From Novosphingobium sp. BW1 (lineage in GTDB: Bacteria > Pseudomonadota > Alphaproteobacteria > Sphingomonadales > Sphingomonadaceae), in assembly GCF_008107685.1 (NCBI RefSeq), contig NZ_VIRF01000060.1, positions 28,498 to 92,497 on the forward strand: 64,000 nucleotides of DNA, read 5' to 3'. Shown one piece after another: positions 26,937-34,464 of this stretch. The number at the start of each line of letters is the position of its first letter. The stretch's first letter is position 1. Below the pieces are notes generated by a model. It did not search any database, was not told the DNA's origin, and worked only from the letters and a program-made list of their open reading frames with translations. A program made the translations under genes and the position numbers.

Positions 26937-27725
26937 ATGGGACGAGAGACGCAGCAGTTGGTAAAGGCGCCGGGCTCGCAACGGGCCGGCAAGAGCGAGG
27001 CCGAGTGGCAGACCCGGGTCGAACTTGCGGCCTGCTATCGCCTGGCCGCGCACTACCGGATGACCGACATCATCTACACGCACATCACCGCGCGCGTGCC
27101 GGGGGAGGACGGGCATTTCCTCATCAACCCCTACGGCTTGATGTGGGAGGAGATCACAGCCTCCTCGCTGGTGAAAGTTGATGTCGATGGCAACAAGGTT
27201 TCTGAAAGCCCCTACCGTGTGAACCCGGCCGGGTTCACCATTCACAGCGCGGTTCATCGCGGGCGTCACGATGCGGCCTGGGTGATGCACACGCACACGC
27301 GCTCGGGCGTTGCGGTCTCGTGTCTTGCGGAGGGGCTGCTGCCGATCAACCAGATTGCCCTGCAGTTTTATGGCCGTATCGGCTACCATGATTTCGAGGG
27401 CATCGCGCTCGATCTGGACGAGCGCGAGCGGGTGGTCGCGAGCCTGGACTCCAACGTCGCGCTGATCCTGCGCAACCACGGCCTTCTCACCGTGGGGGCG
27501 AGCGCAGCGCACATGTTTTCCAAGATGTTCTATCTCAACAAGGCGTGCGAAATTCAGGAGTCGGCGCTGGCGATGGGGCGGCCCCTACAGCACTTTGACC
27601 CGGCGATCGCGGAGCGGGTTGTCAGCCAGTATGACGAGCTTGACCAGGACGACAGCGAGATCGGCCTTGAATGGAAGGCACACCTGCGTCTGCTTGACCG
27701 GCTTGACCCAGGCTATAGCAGCTGA
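26937..27725 (+). CDS. Class II aldolase/adducin family protein
   Basis: 262 residues from MGRETQQLVK, chosen because AAGGGA lies upstream; an ATG at 26907 lacks a ribosome site. The zinc-site motif HTHT is in WVMHTHTRSGVAV and the third His in LRNHGLLTVG. The family includes L-fuculose-phosphate-type aldolases and decarboxylases. Divergent from the GhrA-type dehydrogenase gene. Substrate unknown. Confidence 0.88.
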   Translation: MGRETQQLVKAPGSQRAGKSEAEWQTRVELAACYRLAAHYRMTDIIYTHITARVPGEDGHFLINPYGLMWEEITASSLVKVDVDGNKVSESPYRVNPAGFTIHSAVHRGRHDAAWVMHTHTRSGVAVSCLAEGLLPINQIALQFYGRIGYHDFEGIALDLDERERVVASLDSNVALILRNHGLLTVGASAAHMFSKMFYLNKACEIQESALAMGRPLQHFDPAIAERVVSQYDELDQDDSEIGLEWKAHLRLLDRLDPGYSS

Positions 27726-28214
27726 GCGGGTAGGTGAAAGTGGCGAAAATTCGCGGTTTGGTCAGGTGGACATGAAAGGGGGAATGCGCTTGACAAGGCC
27801 GGGGAGCCTACATAGCCTGAAGTTGAGTTTCGCAAAAAGAAACAAATTCTTTTATAAGAACTAGGCGCCTTTAGCTCAGGTCGCGTGGCGACTTGTGGCG
27901 TCGGGAGAGGGCGACAGCATTTGATGGAGCGCATGTTGTGAAAGGCATGGGCTTGGCTGGTCTGCTGTTTGGTTACAGTGGTGGTTCTGTCGTTCCAACA
28001 AGAACTATAATCAGGCTCGCTGCATGTGCTTTGGCACGGCGGGCGCTATGTTCTGATGCCAGGCCCGAAGGTCTGTGTGCGTCAGGCTAACGCAAGTCCG
28101 GCCTGTGCTGGCCGTCGGGACGTATCTGTCCGGCAATGCGTGCGTTTTTCATGGCTTGCCAGCGACAAAGATGCCGACGTGCTGCCGCCTTTACGGCCGG
28201 TAAGGAGCAAAGAA
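27726..28214. other. Gene-poor 489-base stretch
   Basis: No convincing coding sequence on either strand. It holds GCGAAAATTCGC (27743-27754), a perfect small palindrome just after the aldolase gene, and an AT-rich patch near 27833-27862. The remainder is probably the leader and promoter of the small gene at 28215. Confidence 0.4.
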
Positions 28215-28430
28215 ATGCAACGTTCGCTCACTCTTGACTGCAACGGTCTTCCTCACGCGCCGACGGTGCTGCGCATCAAGCAGGCGCTGGTCGGCAATAA
28301 GGCGGGGAGCCGCCGTGTTGGTGTCCTTGTCGGCGCGGATTGCGATCACGCGCGCATTACCGGATCGCTGGGCAAGCTGGCCAGCCGCATCGAACTCCTT
28401 TCCGGTCCTGCCCCCAAGACGCTCGACTGA
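28215..28430 (+). CDS. TusA-like small protein lacking the active cysteine
   Basis: 71 residues; AAGGAG seven to eight bases before the ATG supports translation. The N-terminus LDCNGLPHAPTVLRIKQAL follows the TusA pattern D-x-x-G-L-x-x-P-x-x-x-x-K-x-A-L, but the CPxP motif with its sulfur-carrying Cys is replaced by PHAP. The second half, VGVLVGADCDHARI, resembles the TusA strand and helix that follow. It ends 203 bases before the methyltransferase gene and may be co-transcribed. The role could be structural or regulatory; the assignment is tentative. Confidence 0.5.
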   Translation: MQRSLTLDCNGLPHAPTVLRIKQALVGNKAGSRRVGVLVGADCDHARITGSLGKLASRIELLSGPAPKTLD

Positions 28431-28458
28431 CCCTTCGTCGATTCGACTTCGAGATTTC

Positions 28459-28597
28459 CCGGGCATCGATTCGCGATGCCCGGCAGTACGCTGCGGGAGG
28501 CAAGGCCCGTAGCACAGCGGCATGCGACCCGCCCAGGGCAGGCCACGAGCGAGCGGCCCGGGCGCTGAGTGCAGGCCCTGAAACGGCAGAGCGCCCG
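28459..28597 (+). promoter_or_regulatory. Structured leader upstream of methyltransferase gene
   Basis: Two strong hairpins: CCGGGCATCG with CGATGCCCGG (28459-28483) and CGGGCGCT with AGCGCCCG (28559-28597, 23-base loop). Neither is followed by a T run, so the first is not a clear terminator. I could not match the stretch to a known SAM or SAH riboswitch. It may be a cis-regulatory RNA or just GC-rich structure. Confidence 0.35.
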
Positions 28598-28633
28598 CAC
28601 AGGGGCTGGCAATGCTGATACAAAGGAATGAAA

Positions 28634-29557
28634 ATGTCTGACGCAGATGACTCCAAGGTCATTTCACGCCACGACGATCCCTCCCCGACGACCGAACGTC
28701 CCGGGTACGCGTTCGATCCCACCGATCCCTGGACGATCACGTTCCAGCAAGGCCTCAAGGCCGCGGGCCTCGATGGCAAGGCCGTCTATGAAGTCGGCGT
28801 CGGAACCGGCACCAACGTGGCCTTCGTGCTTCGCTATTGCGGCGCCAAGGTGTTCTACGGCAGCGACCTCGATCCGCGCCTGGTGGAACTGGCCAAGCGC
28901 AATGTCGCCAACCTCGCTCCCGAACGCGCTGACAGTTTCCAGCCCGTCGAGGGCGCGGTCAGCCTGATCGATACCGATGAGGCCCGCGCCAAGATTGCGA
29001 AGACCGACGTCGTGATCGGCTGTCTGCCGCAGGTGGGTGACCCCAATGACGAGCGTTTCGCGGCCTTTCGCGCCGAGCACGCGATCAATCTGCCGCAGGG
29101 CGCTGATGATGAAGCACAGGACCACATCGCCCACTACTACCCTTGGGCGATGTTCGATGAGTATCCGTACAACTCGGTGGGCCTAGGGCTGAACGAAGCT
29201 CTGTTGCGCCGCATAAAGGAGCAGGCGCCCAGGGCCGAAGTGGTCATGAATTTCGGCTGCCGCATCGGCAGCGATCTCATCTTCGAGATGTTTCGTGCCA
29301 ACGGGTATGAGCCCGAAAAGCTGGCTTCTCAGCTCGTCCTGCAGCATGCGGGAACCGACATCTCCTTCTTCGTGACGCTGGAAGGCGCCTTGACCGGCAC
29401 TGATCTGGAGGGCGAATTTGTCTGCCGCTTCTTCGCCGATCCGTTGGGCCACGAACCTCTCTCGGCGCGCGCGGCACAGGTGCTGCTGGATAAGGATCCC
29501 AACGTCCCCCTCTACCACGAAGTTGCCGTGATCCGGGGTATCCCCAAGGTAGAGTGA
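28634..29557 (+). CDS. mmtN: Methionine S-methyltransferase (MmtN-like), DMSP pathway
   Basis: 307 residues. The start at 28634 has AAGGA six bases upstream; the ATG at 28628 touches that site. The SAM motif is YEVGVGTGT (52-60) with the acidic loop SDLD (77-80). Beyond the general fold it shares distinctive blocks with the methyltransferase part of plant methionine S-methyltransferase: VIGCLPQVGDPN (127-138), YNSVGLGLNEAL (179-190), VMNFGCRIG (204-212), HAGTDISFFVTLE (238-250) and GHEPLSARAA. Bacterial MmtN makes S-methylmethionine from methionine, first step of the Met-methylation route to DMSP, and has been reported in Novosphingobium. I see no downstream pathway genes here. Family call by remembered similarity, so strong but unverified. 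Confidence 0.75.
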   Translation: MSDADDSKVISRHDDPSPTTERPGYAFDPTDPWTITFQQGLKAAGLDGKAVYEVGVGTGTNVAFVLRYCGAKVFYGSDLDPRLVELAKRNVANLAPERADSFQPVEGAVSLIDTDEARAKIAKTDVVIGCLPQVGDPNDERFAAFRAEHAINLPQGADDEAQDHIAHYYPWAMFDEYPYNSVGLGLNEALLRRIKEQAPRAEVVMNFGCRIGSDLIFEMFRANGYEPEKLASQLVLQHAGTDISFFVTLEGALTGTDLEGEFVCRFFADPLGHEPLSARAAQVLLDKDPNVPLYHEVAVIRGIPKVE

Positions 29558-29559
29558 GC

Positions 29560-30712
29560 CTGCCGCGGAGCATCGCCGATACCATTGCGAACAGGCCAGA
29601 GAATAAGGCAGTCCGCCTCGGTTAGCGTGGTGACATCGTCGAAGAGCGCAATCTGCTGTGGCTCGCCTGCGCCGCGGCCATCGGCGTCGTAGGAGTGCTT
29701 GCCGGAGCCTGCATCGAAAATGAGGAATTCGTCGGCCTGGAGCGCCTCGGTTCCTATCACGATTTCGTCCGCGTCGACCATGAGCCCGAGCGCGGTGAGG
29801 ACCGTACCTCCACGGGAGACGATAGCGCCGACCAGCGCATTGAAATCCTTGATCGCGTCGTAGGTCGCCGCATTGGCAGGCATGTTGGCAAGGACGAACA
29901 TGTCCGCTCCCGCGCCGCCGGTCAGGATGTTGCGGCCAACATTCCCTATGAGCATGTTATCGCCCAGTCCGCCGAACAGGAGATAGTTGATGCCAAGGCA
30001 GGTCAGGATGTCATCACCGCCCACGTCCTCGTCGGTCTCGCAGGGGAAGCCGAGCGCGGCCTGGATCGACATGCCGCAGATGATATGGAAGATGTCGTCA
30101 TCGCTGTCGGTGGTTTCGATGACGAGCGTGTCGCCCGCGATTTCGCGGGCGGCAATGGCGGCCTTGGCCTCGGTGATGCTGGCTTTAGCGCTCAGGATCG
30201 TGGTTCCGGTGAAGACCTGAACAGGGGCGGTGTCCAACGTCGCCAGCGAGAAGTCGTCGAAGGCGATACCGTTCGCGACATCGATGAGCGTGAACCAGCC
30301 ATAGCGATTGTCCCCTTAGCTTGCCGCGGAGTCATCCTGCGGGGAGCCGAGCGTTTTGCTGAAGAGAAGATTCTCGCCCGGGCCATAGACGTTCATCACG
30401 ACTTCAAGAGTGCCACTGAGGCTCTCCTGGAAGACGTGCTCGAAGGTGTACCAATCCGGGGGCAAGACCTCCAGATTCGCGCCGTTCTCAAGGTCCTGGA
30501 GCGGGGTGGCACTGGAATTGTTGCTGACCAGCAGCAGTAGCGCTTCCCAACTGGTGGCCTGCGTGACGTGGAAGACGAAGTCGTGCAGATACGGTATCCG
30601 TCGAAACGGGTGAAGGCGGTTCCGTCGGTCGATGGGTCAATGCTCAGGTGTGCCAAGCCCGAAACCGAGGCAATGCCGTCGGAGAGTGAGGCCTCGTTGA
30701 CGAAGTCAATGT
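29560..30712 (-). pseudogene. Decayed RTX/calcium-binding surface or secreted protein
   Basis: Several frames carry connected pieces. IDFVNEASLSDGIASVSGLA comes first; FHVTQATSWEALLLLVSNN to LGSPQDDSAAS is closed by a stop; NRYGWFTLIDVANGIAFDDF follows; then an RTX end with GGLGDNMLIGNVGRNILTGG and AGADMFVLANMP, finishing TEADCLIL. The nonapeptide repeats and the C-terminal motif are those of type I-secreted calcium-binding proteins. At least two frameshifts or stops break it and the N-terminal part is missing next to the IS element at 30735. Confidence 0.65.
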
Positions 30713-30734
30713 CGCCGGGTCAGGGCAAGCTTAG

Positions 30735-31122
30735 TTAGAGCGCAGACTCATTAATTGGCACACCACAGGCGCACGCAGACGAGCTTGATGGCGGCGAGGT
30801 CGTTTTCGGGGCATTTGTCGTATCGCGTTGCGATGCCCCGGAATTGCTTGATCTGGTTGAAGAAGCGTTCGACCCGATGGCGCTGCTTGTAGAGCCAAGG
30901 CGAGAAGCCGAAGCGCTTTTTACGGTTGGAGCGGTTGGGAATGTTGGCCCAGATGCCCCGAGCCACGCCGCGCGGTTTATTGGGCAGCAAGGGCTCGATG
31001 ATTGCCCATTCCCGATCCCTCAATTCGTAGCGCCGCCGGGCCATCACACCCCTCCCATCTTGGAGCGCTGTGAATCAGCATATCCGTCAAACCTCAAGCC
31101 GCTTTATGAACTTACGCCCTAG
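30735..31122 (-). mobile_element. Internally deleted IS5-family element with terminal inverted repeats
   Basis: About 388 bases. The left end TTAGAGCGCAGACTCATTAA and the right end read inward, CTAGGGCGTAAGTTCATAAA, are imperfect inverted repeats of about 25 bases. Between them is a shortened transposase gene. An element of this size keeps both ends but lacks most of the catalytic domain, so it could move only if a full-length relative acts in trans. Confidence 0.7.
30751..31047 (-). pseudogene. IS5-family transposase with internal deletion
   Basis: 98 codons in frame: an N-terminus MMARRRYELRDREWAIIEPL then PNKPRGVARG, joined directly to the C-terminal part FSPWLYKQRHRVERFFNQIK, FRGIATRYDK and VCVRLWCAN. 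The middle of the roughly 250-residue protein, with two of the three DDE residues, is gone; the Glu in HRVERFFNQIK remains. The deletion kept the frame, giving a small chimeric product of unknown effect. Confidence 0.75.
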
Positions 31123-31133
31123 GCAATCGGCTC

Positions 31134-31811
31134 TCAGCGTCCCTCGTGGAGCTCGACGAGTTCGTAGGCCGCGCCGATCTGGTCCCAGGTCAGGCGCAGG
31201 AACAGCGCGTCTGGGCCATGGACCCAGAGCTGGGCGGGCTCCCACTCGGCATGCCAGCGCAGCGCGTAGCGGCGCGCGGCGAAGGTTCCGGCCGGAACGG
31301 TCATGCTCTCTTCGCCAAGGTAGGCGACATCGATCGCGGTGGGCATCGCGTAGAGCCCTTCATCGCCCGCAGGCGCGACCGAGTTGGCAAGGCCATGGAC
31401 GGTGCGGAAGCTGCCCTTCTCGTCAGTTCCCCGTGACAGCGCCACGAGGGCATCGCCCACGAGAGGATGCAGGCCGAGATAGCCAAGTTGCCCATCGACC
31501 GAAACGCGCTGCGACACGCGGCCATTTGCGGCGATCTCGCCCTCGCATTCGAGCTGGCCGTCCTCGCACAGGAAGAGCGTCGTGCCCGTGCGCGCGCCGT
31601 GCTTGACGACGCGGCAGAAGGCATCGCGCGGGCGCCCCTCGGCATCGAGCAGCATCGAGACATCGCGCGAGAGGCCGACATCGTCCATCTCGCAAAAGGC
31701 GCGCAAGGTCCGGTCTGCGTTCTCACCATGGTCGATCATTTCGAACCATTCGCGACCGGTCTGCTCCTCGCCCCTCAGGTAATTGATTCGGCCCTTGATG
31801 AATGTGCCCAC
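31134..31811 (-). CDS. Conserved hypothetical protein (DUF3108-like)
   Basis: 225 residues from GTG at 31811 with GGGAGA upstream; a farther ATG at 31862 is less likely. No signal peptide or membrane segment. Beta-rich, with VPAGTFAARRYALRWHAEWE near the end, a pattern of lipocalin-like DUF3108/DUF6134-type proteins that measure or bind a ligand. It follows the TolC-like gene by 107 bases on the same strand, which may link it to the export genes. Function unknown. Confidence 0.55.
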   Translation of the reverse strand: MGTFIKGRINYLRGEEQTGREWFEMIDHGENADRTLRAFCEMDDVGLSRDVSMLLDAEGRPRDAFCRVVKHGARTGTTLFLCEDGQLECEGEIAANGRVSQRVSVDGQLGYLGLHPLVGDALVALSRGTDEKGSFRTVHGLANSVAPAGDEGLYAMPTAIDVAYLGEESMTVPAGTFAARRYALRWHAEWEPAQLWVHGPDALFLRLTWDQIGAAYELVELHEGR

Positions 31812-31918
31812 GTGCTGTCTCCCTTCGCGCTGCGGTAACGGGAGGTGTGGACGCACCGCCAAGTCCGTGCCAGCGCGGTGCGCGAAGAGTTCATGGAGCG
31901 GAACCTGACGCGCACGGC

Positions 31919-33397
31919 TCAGGGGATCGGGGAAGGGCCCATGCCCGCTAGCCCCAGCGCCTCGCGGTCGGCGGTCGCGGCGGCGAGTTCGGCGTAGGCT
32001 GCGGCAATGCGCGCGCGCGCTTCGATCAGCTTGACCTCGGCGTCGGTCGCGGTCTCCTCGCGCTGGTTGACGAGGAAAAAGTCGCTCGATCCCAGTTCGA
32101 AGCGGCGCCGCTCGGCCGAGGCCAGCTTGCGGGCAAGATCGCGCTCAAGAGATGAGGTGTCGATCAGCTGCAGCGCGGTGTCGACGGCAATGGAAATCCC
32201 GGCCACTTCAGCCTGGATCTGCTCGCGCAGGTAGCGCTGCTTGATGCTCAGTTCGTCGATCTTGGCGTTGGTTTCGGCCAGCTTGCCCTTCGCCGCGCGA
32301 TTCTGGAGCGGGACCGAGAAATGGACGCCCACGATCACCTCGGTGGGCGTCCGGCTGTAGCCGCCCAGACCTTCCGAGCCGATGTCCTTGGCGACCTCCC
32401 CCTTGAGATCAAGGCGCGGGCGCAGGTTGTTCTCGGCCAGCGCGAGCTGCGTGCTGGCCTTGTCGATCTCTTCCATCATGATCTGGACGTCAGGCCGCTC
32501 TTCCAGGACGAAGTCGGTGCTGACGGTCATCGAATCGAAGGCGTGGTCTTGTCCCGGCAGGCGCTCTTCAGGGACGACGACGGGGTTGCCGTCAAGGTCG
32601 CGGTAGTACAGCGAGAGCTGGTTGGCCGCGCCCTGGAATTCGCGCTCGGCCTGTACCACCAGCGCGCGGCGCTTGACCAGGTTCTGCTCGTTTTCGGTCA
32701 GCAGGATTTCAGGGCGTGCGCCCAGTTCGACCTGGCGCGTGATCGCGCGGCTACGGGTCTGGGCAAGGTCGAGGAGAGCTTCATAAGCCTGTAGCTTGAG
32801 CCCGGCTGCCACCCATTTCTGGTAGGCCGAGACCGCGCGGCTCTGGACGCCGATGGCGGTGGCCTCGGCCTCGAAGCGGGCGATGTCGATGTCGTTGTCG
32901 GCAAGCCGAGTCTTGGATCGGCGCGAATCGATCAGACGGTCGCGCAGCAGCGAGTAGAGCGCGCCGACCTTGAGTTCGCCTGCGCGGTTGGTGTAGGACT
33001 TGTCCTCGTAGATCGGGAACTCGCCGCGCGAATTGCGGTAGGAGCCGTAGACGTAGCCGCCGTTGTCCAGCAGCGGCTGCTTGGCCTCGCCCGTGATCGA
33101 GGTGCCGTCGTAATAGCCTTCCACTCGGCTGCGTCCATCGACCGAGAAGACGAGGTCGAAGGCGCCCTCGGCCGAGAGTGCGCGGGCCTCGGCCTGCCGC
33201 GTGCGGTTGAGCGCGGCGATGATCTGCGGGGCCGATCGGGCCGAGGCGCGCAGCACCTCGTTGAGAGTGAGTACTGGCATAGCCGCAGGCGCTGCGGCTC
33301 CCTGGTCAGCATCGGAGGGATTTCTCTGGGCCGAGGCAGGCGCAGGGATGGCAAGGGCTGTGGTCAGGAGCGCGGCCAGCGCAAGTCCGGGGCGCAT
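31919..33397 (-). CDS. TolC-family outer-membrane efflux protein
   Basis: 492 residues from MRPGLALAALLTTALA, a signal peptide ending ASAQ. Long helical regions with the repeated TolC plan: LNEVLRASARSAPQIIAALN in the first half and RDLARKLASAERRRFELGSS-DFFLVNQRE in the second. It starts two bases after the HlyD stop, so the three export genes are one unit. Forms the outer-membrane channel of the system. Confidence 0.9.
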   Translation of the reverse strand: MRPGLALAALLTTALAIPAPASAQRNPSDADQGAAAPAAMPVLTLNEVLRASARSAPQIIAALNRTRQAEARALSAEGAFDLVFSVDGRSRVEGYYDGTSITGEAKQPLLDNGGYVYGSYRNSRGEFPIYEDKSYTNRAGELKVGALYSLLRDRLIDSRRSKTRLADNDIDIARFEAEATAIGVQSRAVSAYQKWVAAGLKLQAYEALLDLAQTRSRAITRQVELGARPEILLTENEQNLVKRRALVVQAEREFQGAANQLSLYYRDLDGNPVVVPEERLPGQDHAFDSMTVSTDFVLEERPDVQIMMEEIDKASTQLALAENNLRPRLDLKGEVAKDIGSEGLGGYSRTPTEVIVGVHFSVPLQNRAAKGKLAETNAKIDELSIKQRYLREQIQAEVAGISIAVDTALQLIDTSSLERDLARKLASAERRRFELGSSDFFLVNQREETATDAEVKLIEARARIAAAYAELAAATADREALGLAGMGPSPIP

Positions 33398-33399
33398 GA

Positions 33400-34464
33400 T
33401 CACTTCTTGTCGCTGCTCTCGGCGGAGGCCTTGGGCGCCGCCGCATAGGGCACGGCCTCCTTCTCCTGCCCGAAGTTGAGCGGGAAGTCGTTGACCTGGC
33501 GCCACAGTTCGTAGCCCACCGTCACGCGGTCGCCCTGGATCCAGCCCAGCACCTTGCTGCCCTGGCGCACGAAGCGCCGGTTGGGCCAGGCGGGGGCGTC
33601 GGGCAGGGGCTCGACCAGCACCCGGAACAGGCCGTCACCACGCGGGGTGGGATCGACCGAGCGGACCTGTCCGTCGTAGATGCCCAGCGCAAACCAGGGC
33701 CAGCCGCTGAACTGGATCACCGGGAAGCCCTCGAACTCAAGGCGGACACGGCGGCCCGGCTCGACCATGGGGATATCGCGCCCGTCGACATAGAGTTCGA
33801 CCGCGCGCTCGATCTGTTCGGGCGCGATGGAGGCGAGGGTTGTTCCCGAGGAGATGAGCGCGCCCAGCGACTGGCCGTTCAGCTGCTGGATGCGGCCGCT
33901 GCGCGGTGCGGGCACGACCTGTGCGGACTGGCGATTGAGCTGGACCTCGATCTGCTTGAGCTTGGCACGGGCCTCGGCGAGCTTGGCCTCGGCATCGGCG
34001 ACCTTGATCTGGGTCTGCTCGAAATCGCGCCGTGCAGCCAGCCCTTCCTCGTAAAGCTGACGGGTGCGGCGCACGTCGATCGAAGCGACCGCGCGCGACT
34101 GTTCGATGGCCTGGATCTGCGCCTCGACCTGCGCCTTTTCGGCGGAAAGGCGGGAGAGGTATTCAGGGTCGACATCGACCACGCGCACCACCGGGTCTCC
34201 AGCTTCCACGTAATCGCCATCATGGACGAAGAACGTGTCGACCCGCCCGCTGACGAGCGAGGAAACCTGGCGCGGAGTGTCGTCGGGATCGAGCGCGGTG
34301 ACTTGTCCGGGCCCTTGCGCGGTCTGTTGCCAGGGCACGAAGAGAATGGCGACGGAGAGGACGAGCCCCATCAGGATCAGCCAGGCGACGACCTTGACCA
34401 CGCGCGGGGGTTTCAGGCTCGTCAGTGAAGGGAAGTGCGCGATCTGCGCCTTGTCGAGAGTCAC
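33400..34464 (-). CDS. HlyD-type membrane fusion protein
   Basis: 354 residues. One N-terminal membrane helix (VVAWLILMGLVLSVAILFVP), a lipoyl half-motif (GRVDTFFVHDGDYVEAGDPV), a coiled-coil hairpin from about residue 125 to 195 (LSAEKAQVEAQIQAIEQ and later AEAKLAEARAKLKQIE), then PRSGRIQQLNGQSLG and a beta-barrel domain. Overlaps the ABC gene by four bases. Connects the inner-membrane ABC protein to the TolC channel. Confidence 0.9.
   Translation of the reverse strand: MTLDKAQIAHFPSLTSLKPPRVVKVVAWLILMGLVLSVAILFVPWQQTAQGPGQVTALDPDDTPRQVSSLVSGRVDTFFVHDGDYVEAGDPVVRVVDVDPEYLSRLSAEKAQVEAQIQAIEQSRAVASIDVRRTRQLYEEGLAARRDFEQTQIKVADAEAKLAEARAKLKQIEVQLNRQSAQVVPAPRSGRIQQLNGQSLGALISSGTTLASIAPEQIERAVELYVDGRDIPMVEPGRRVRLEFEGFPVIQFSGWPWFALGIYDGQVRSVDPTPRGDGLFRVLVEPLPDAPAWPNRRFVRQGSKVLGWIQGDRVTVGYELWRQVNDFPLNFGQEKEAVPYAAAPKASAESSDKK

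Noticed and set aside
27866..27900. tRNA-like start (GCGCCTTTAGCTCAGG)
   Set aside because: The D-arm does not close and no anticodon arm, TTCGA arm or CCA end follows at the right spacing.
28431..28633. SAM or SAH riboswitch before the mmtN-like gene
   Set aside because: The conserved core sequences of the classes I know are not present; kept only as a structured leader.
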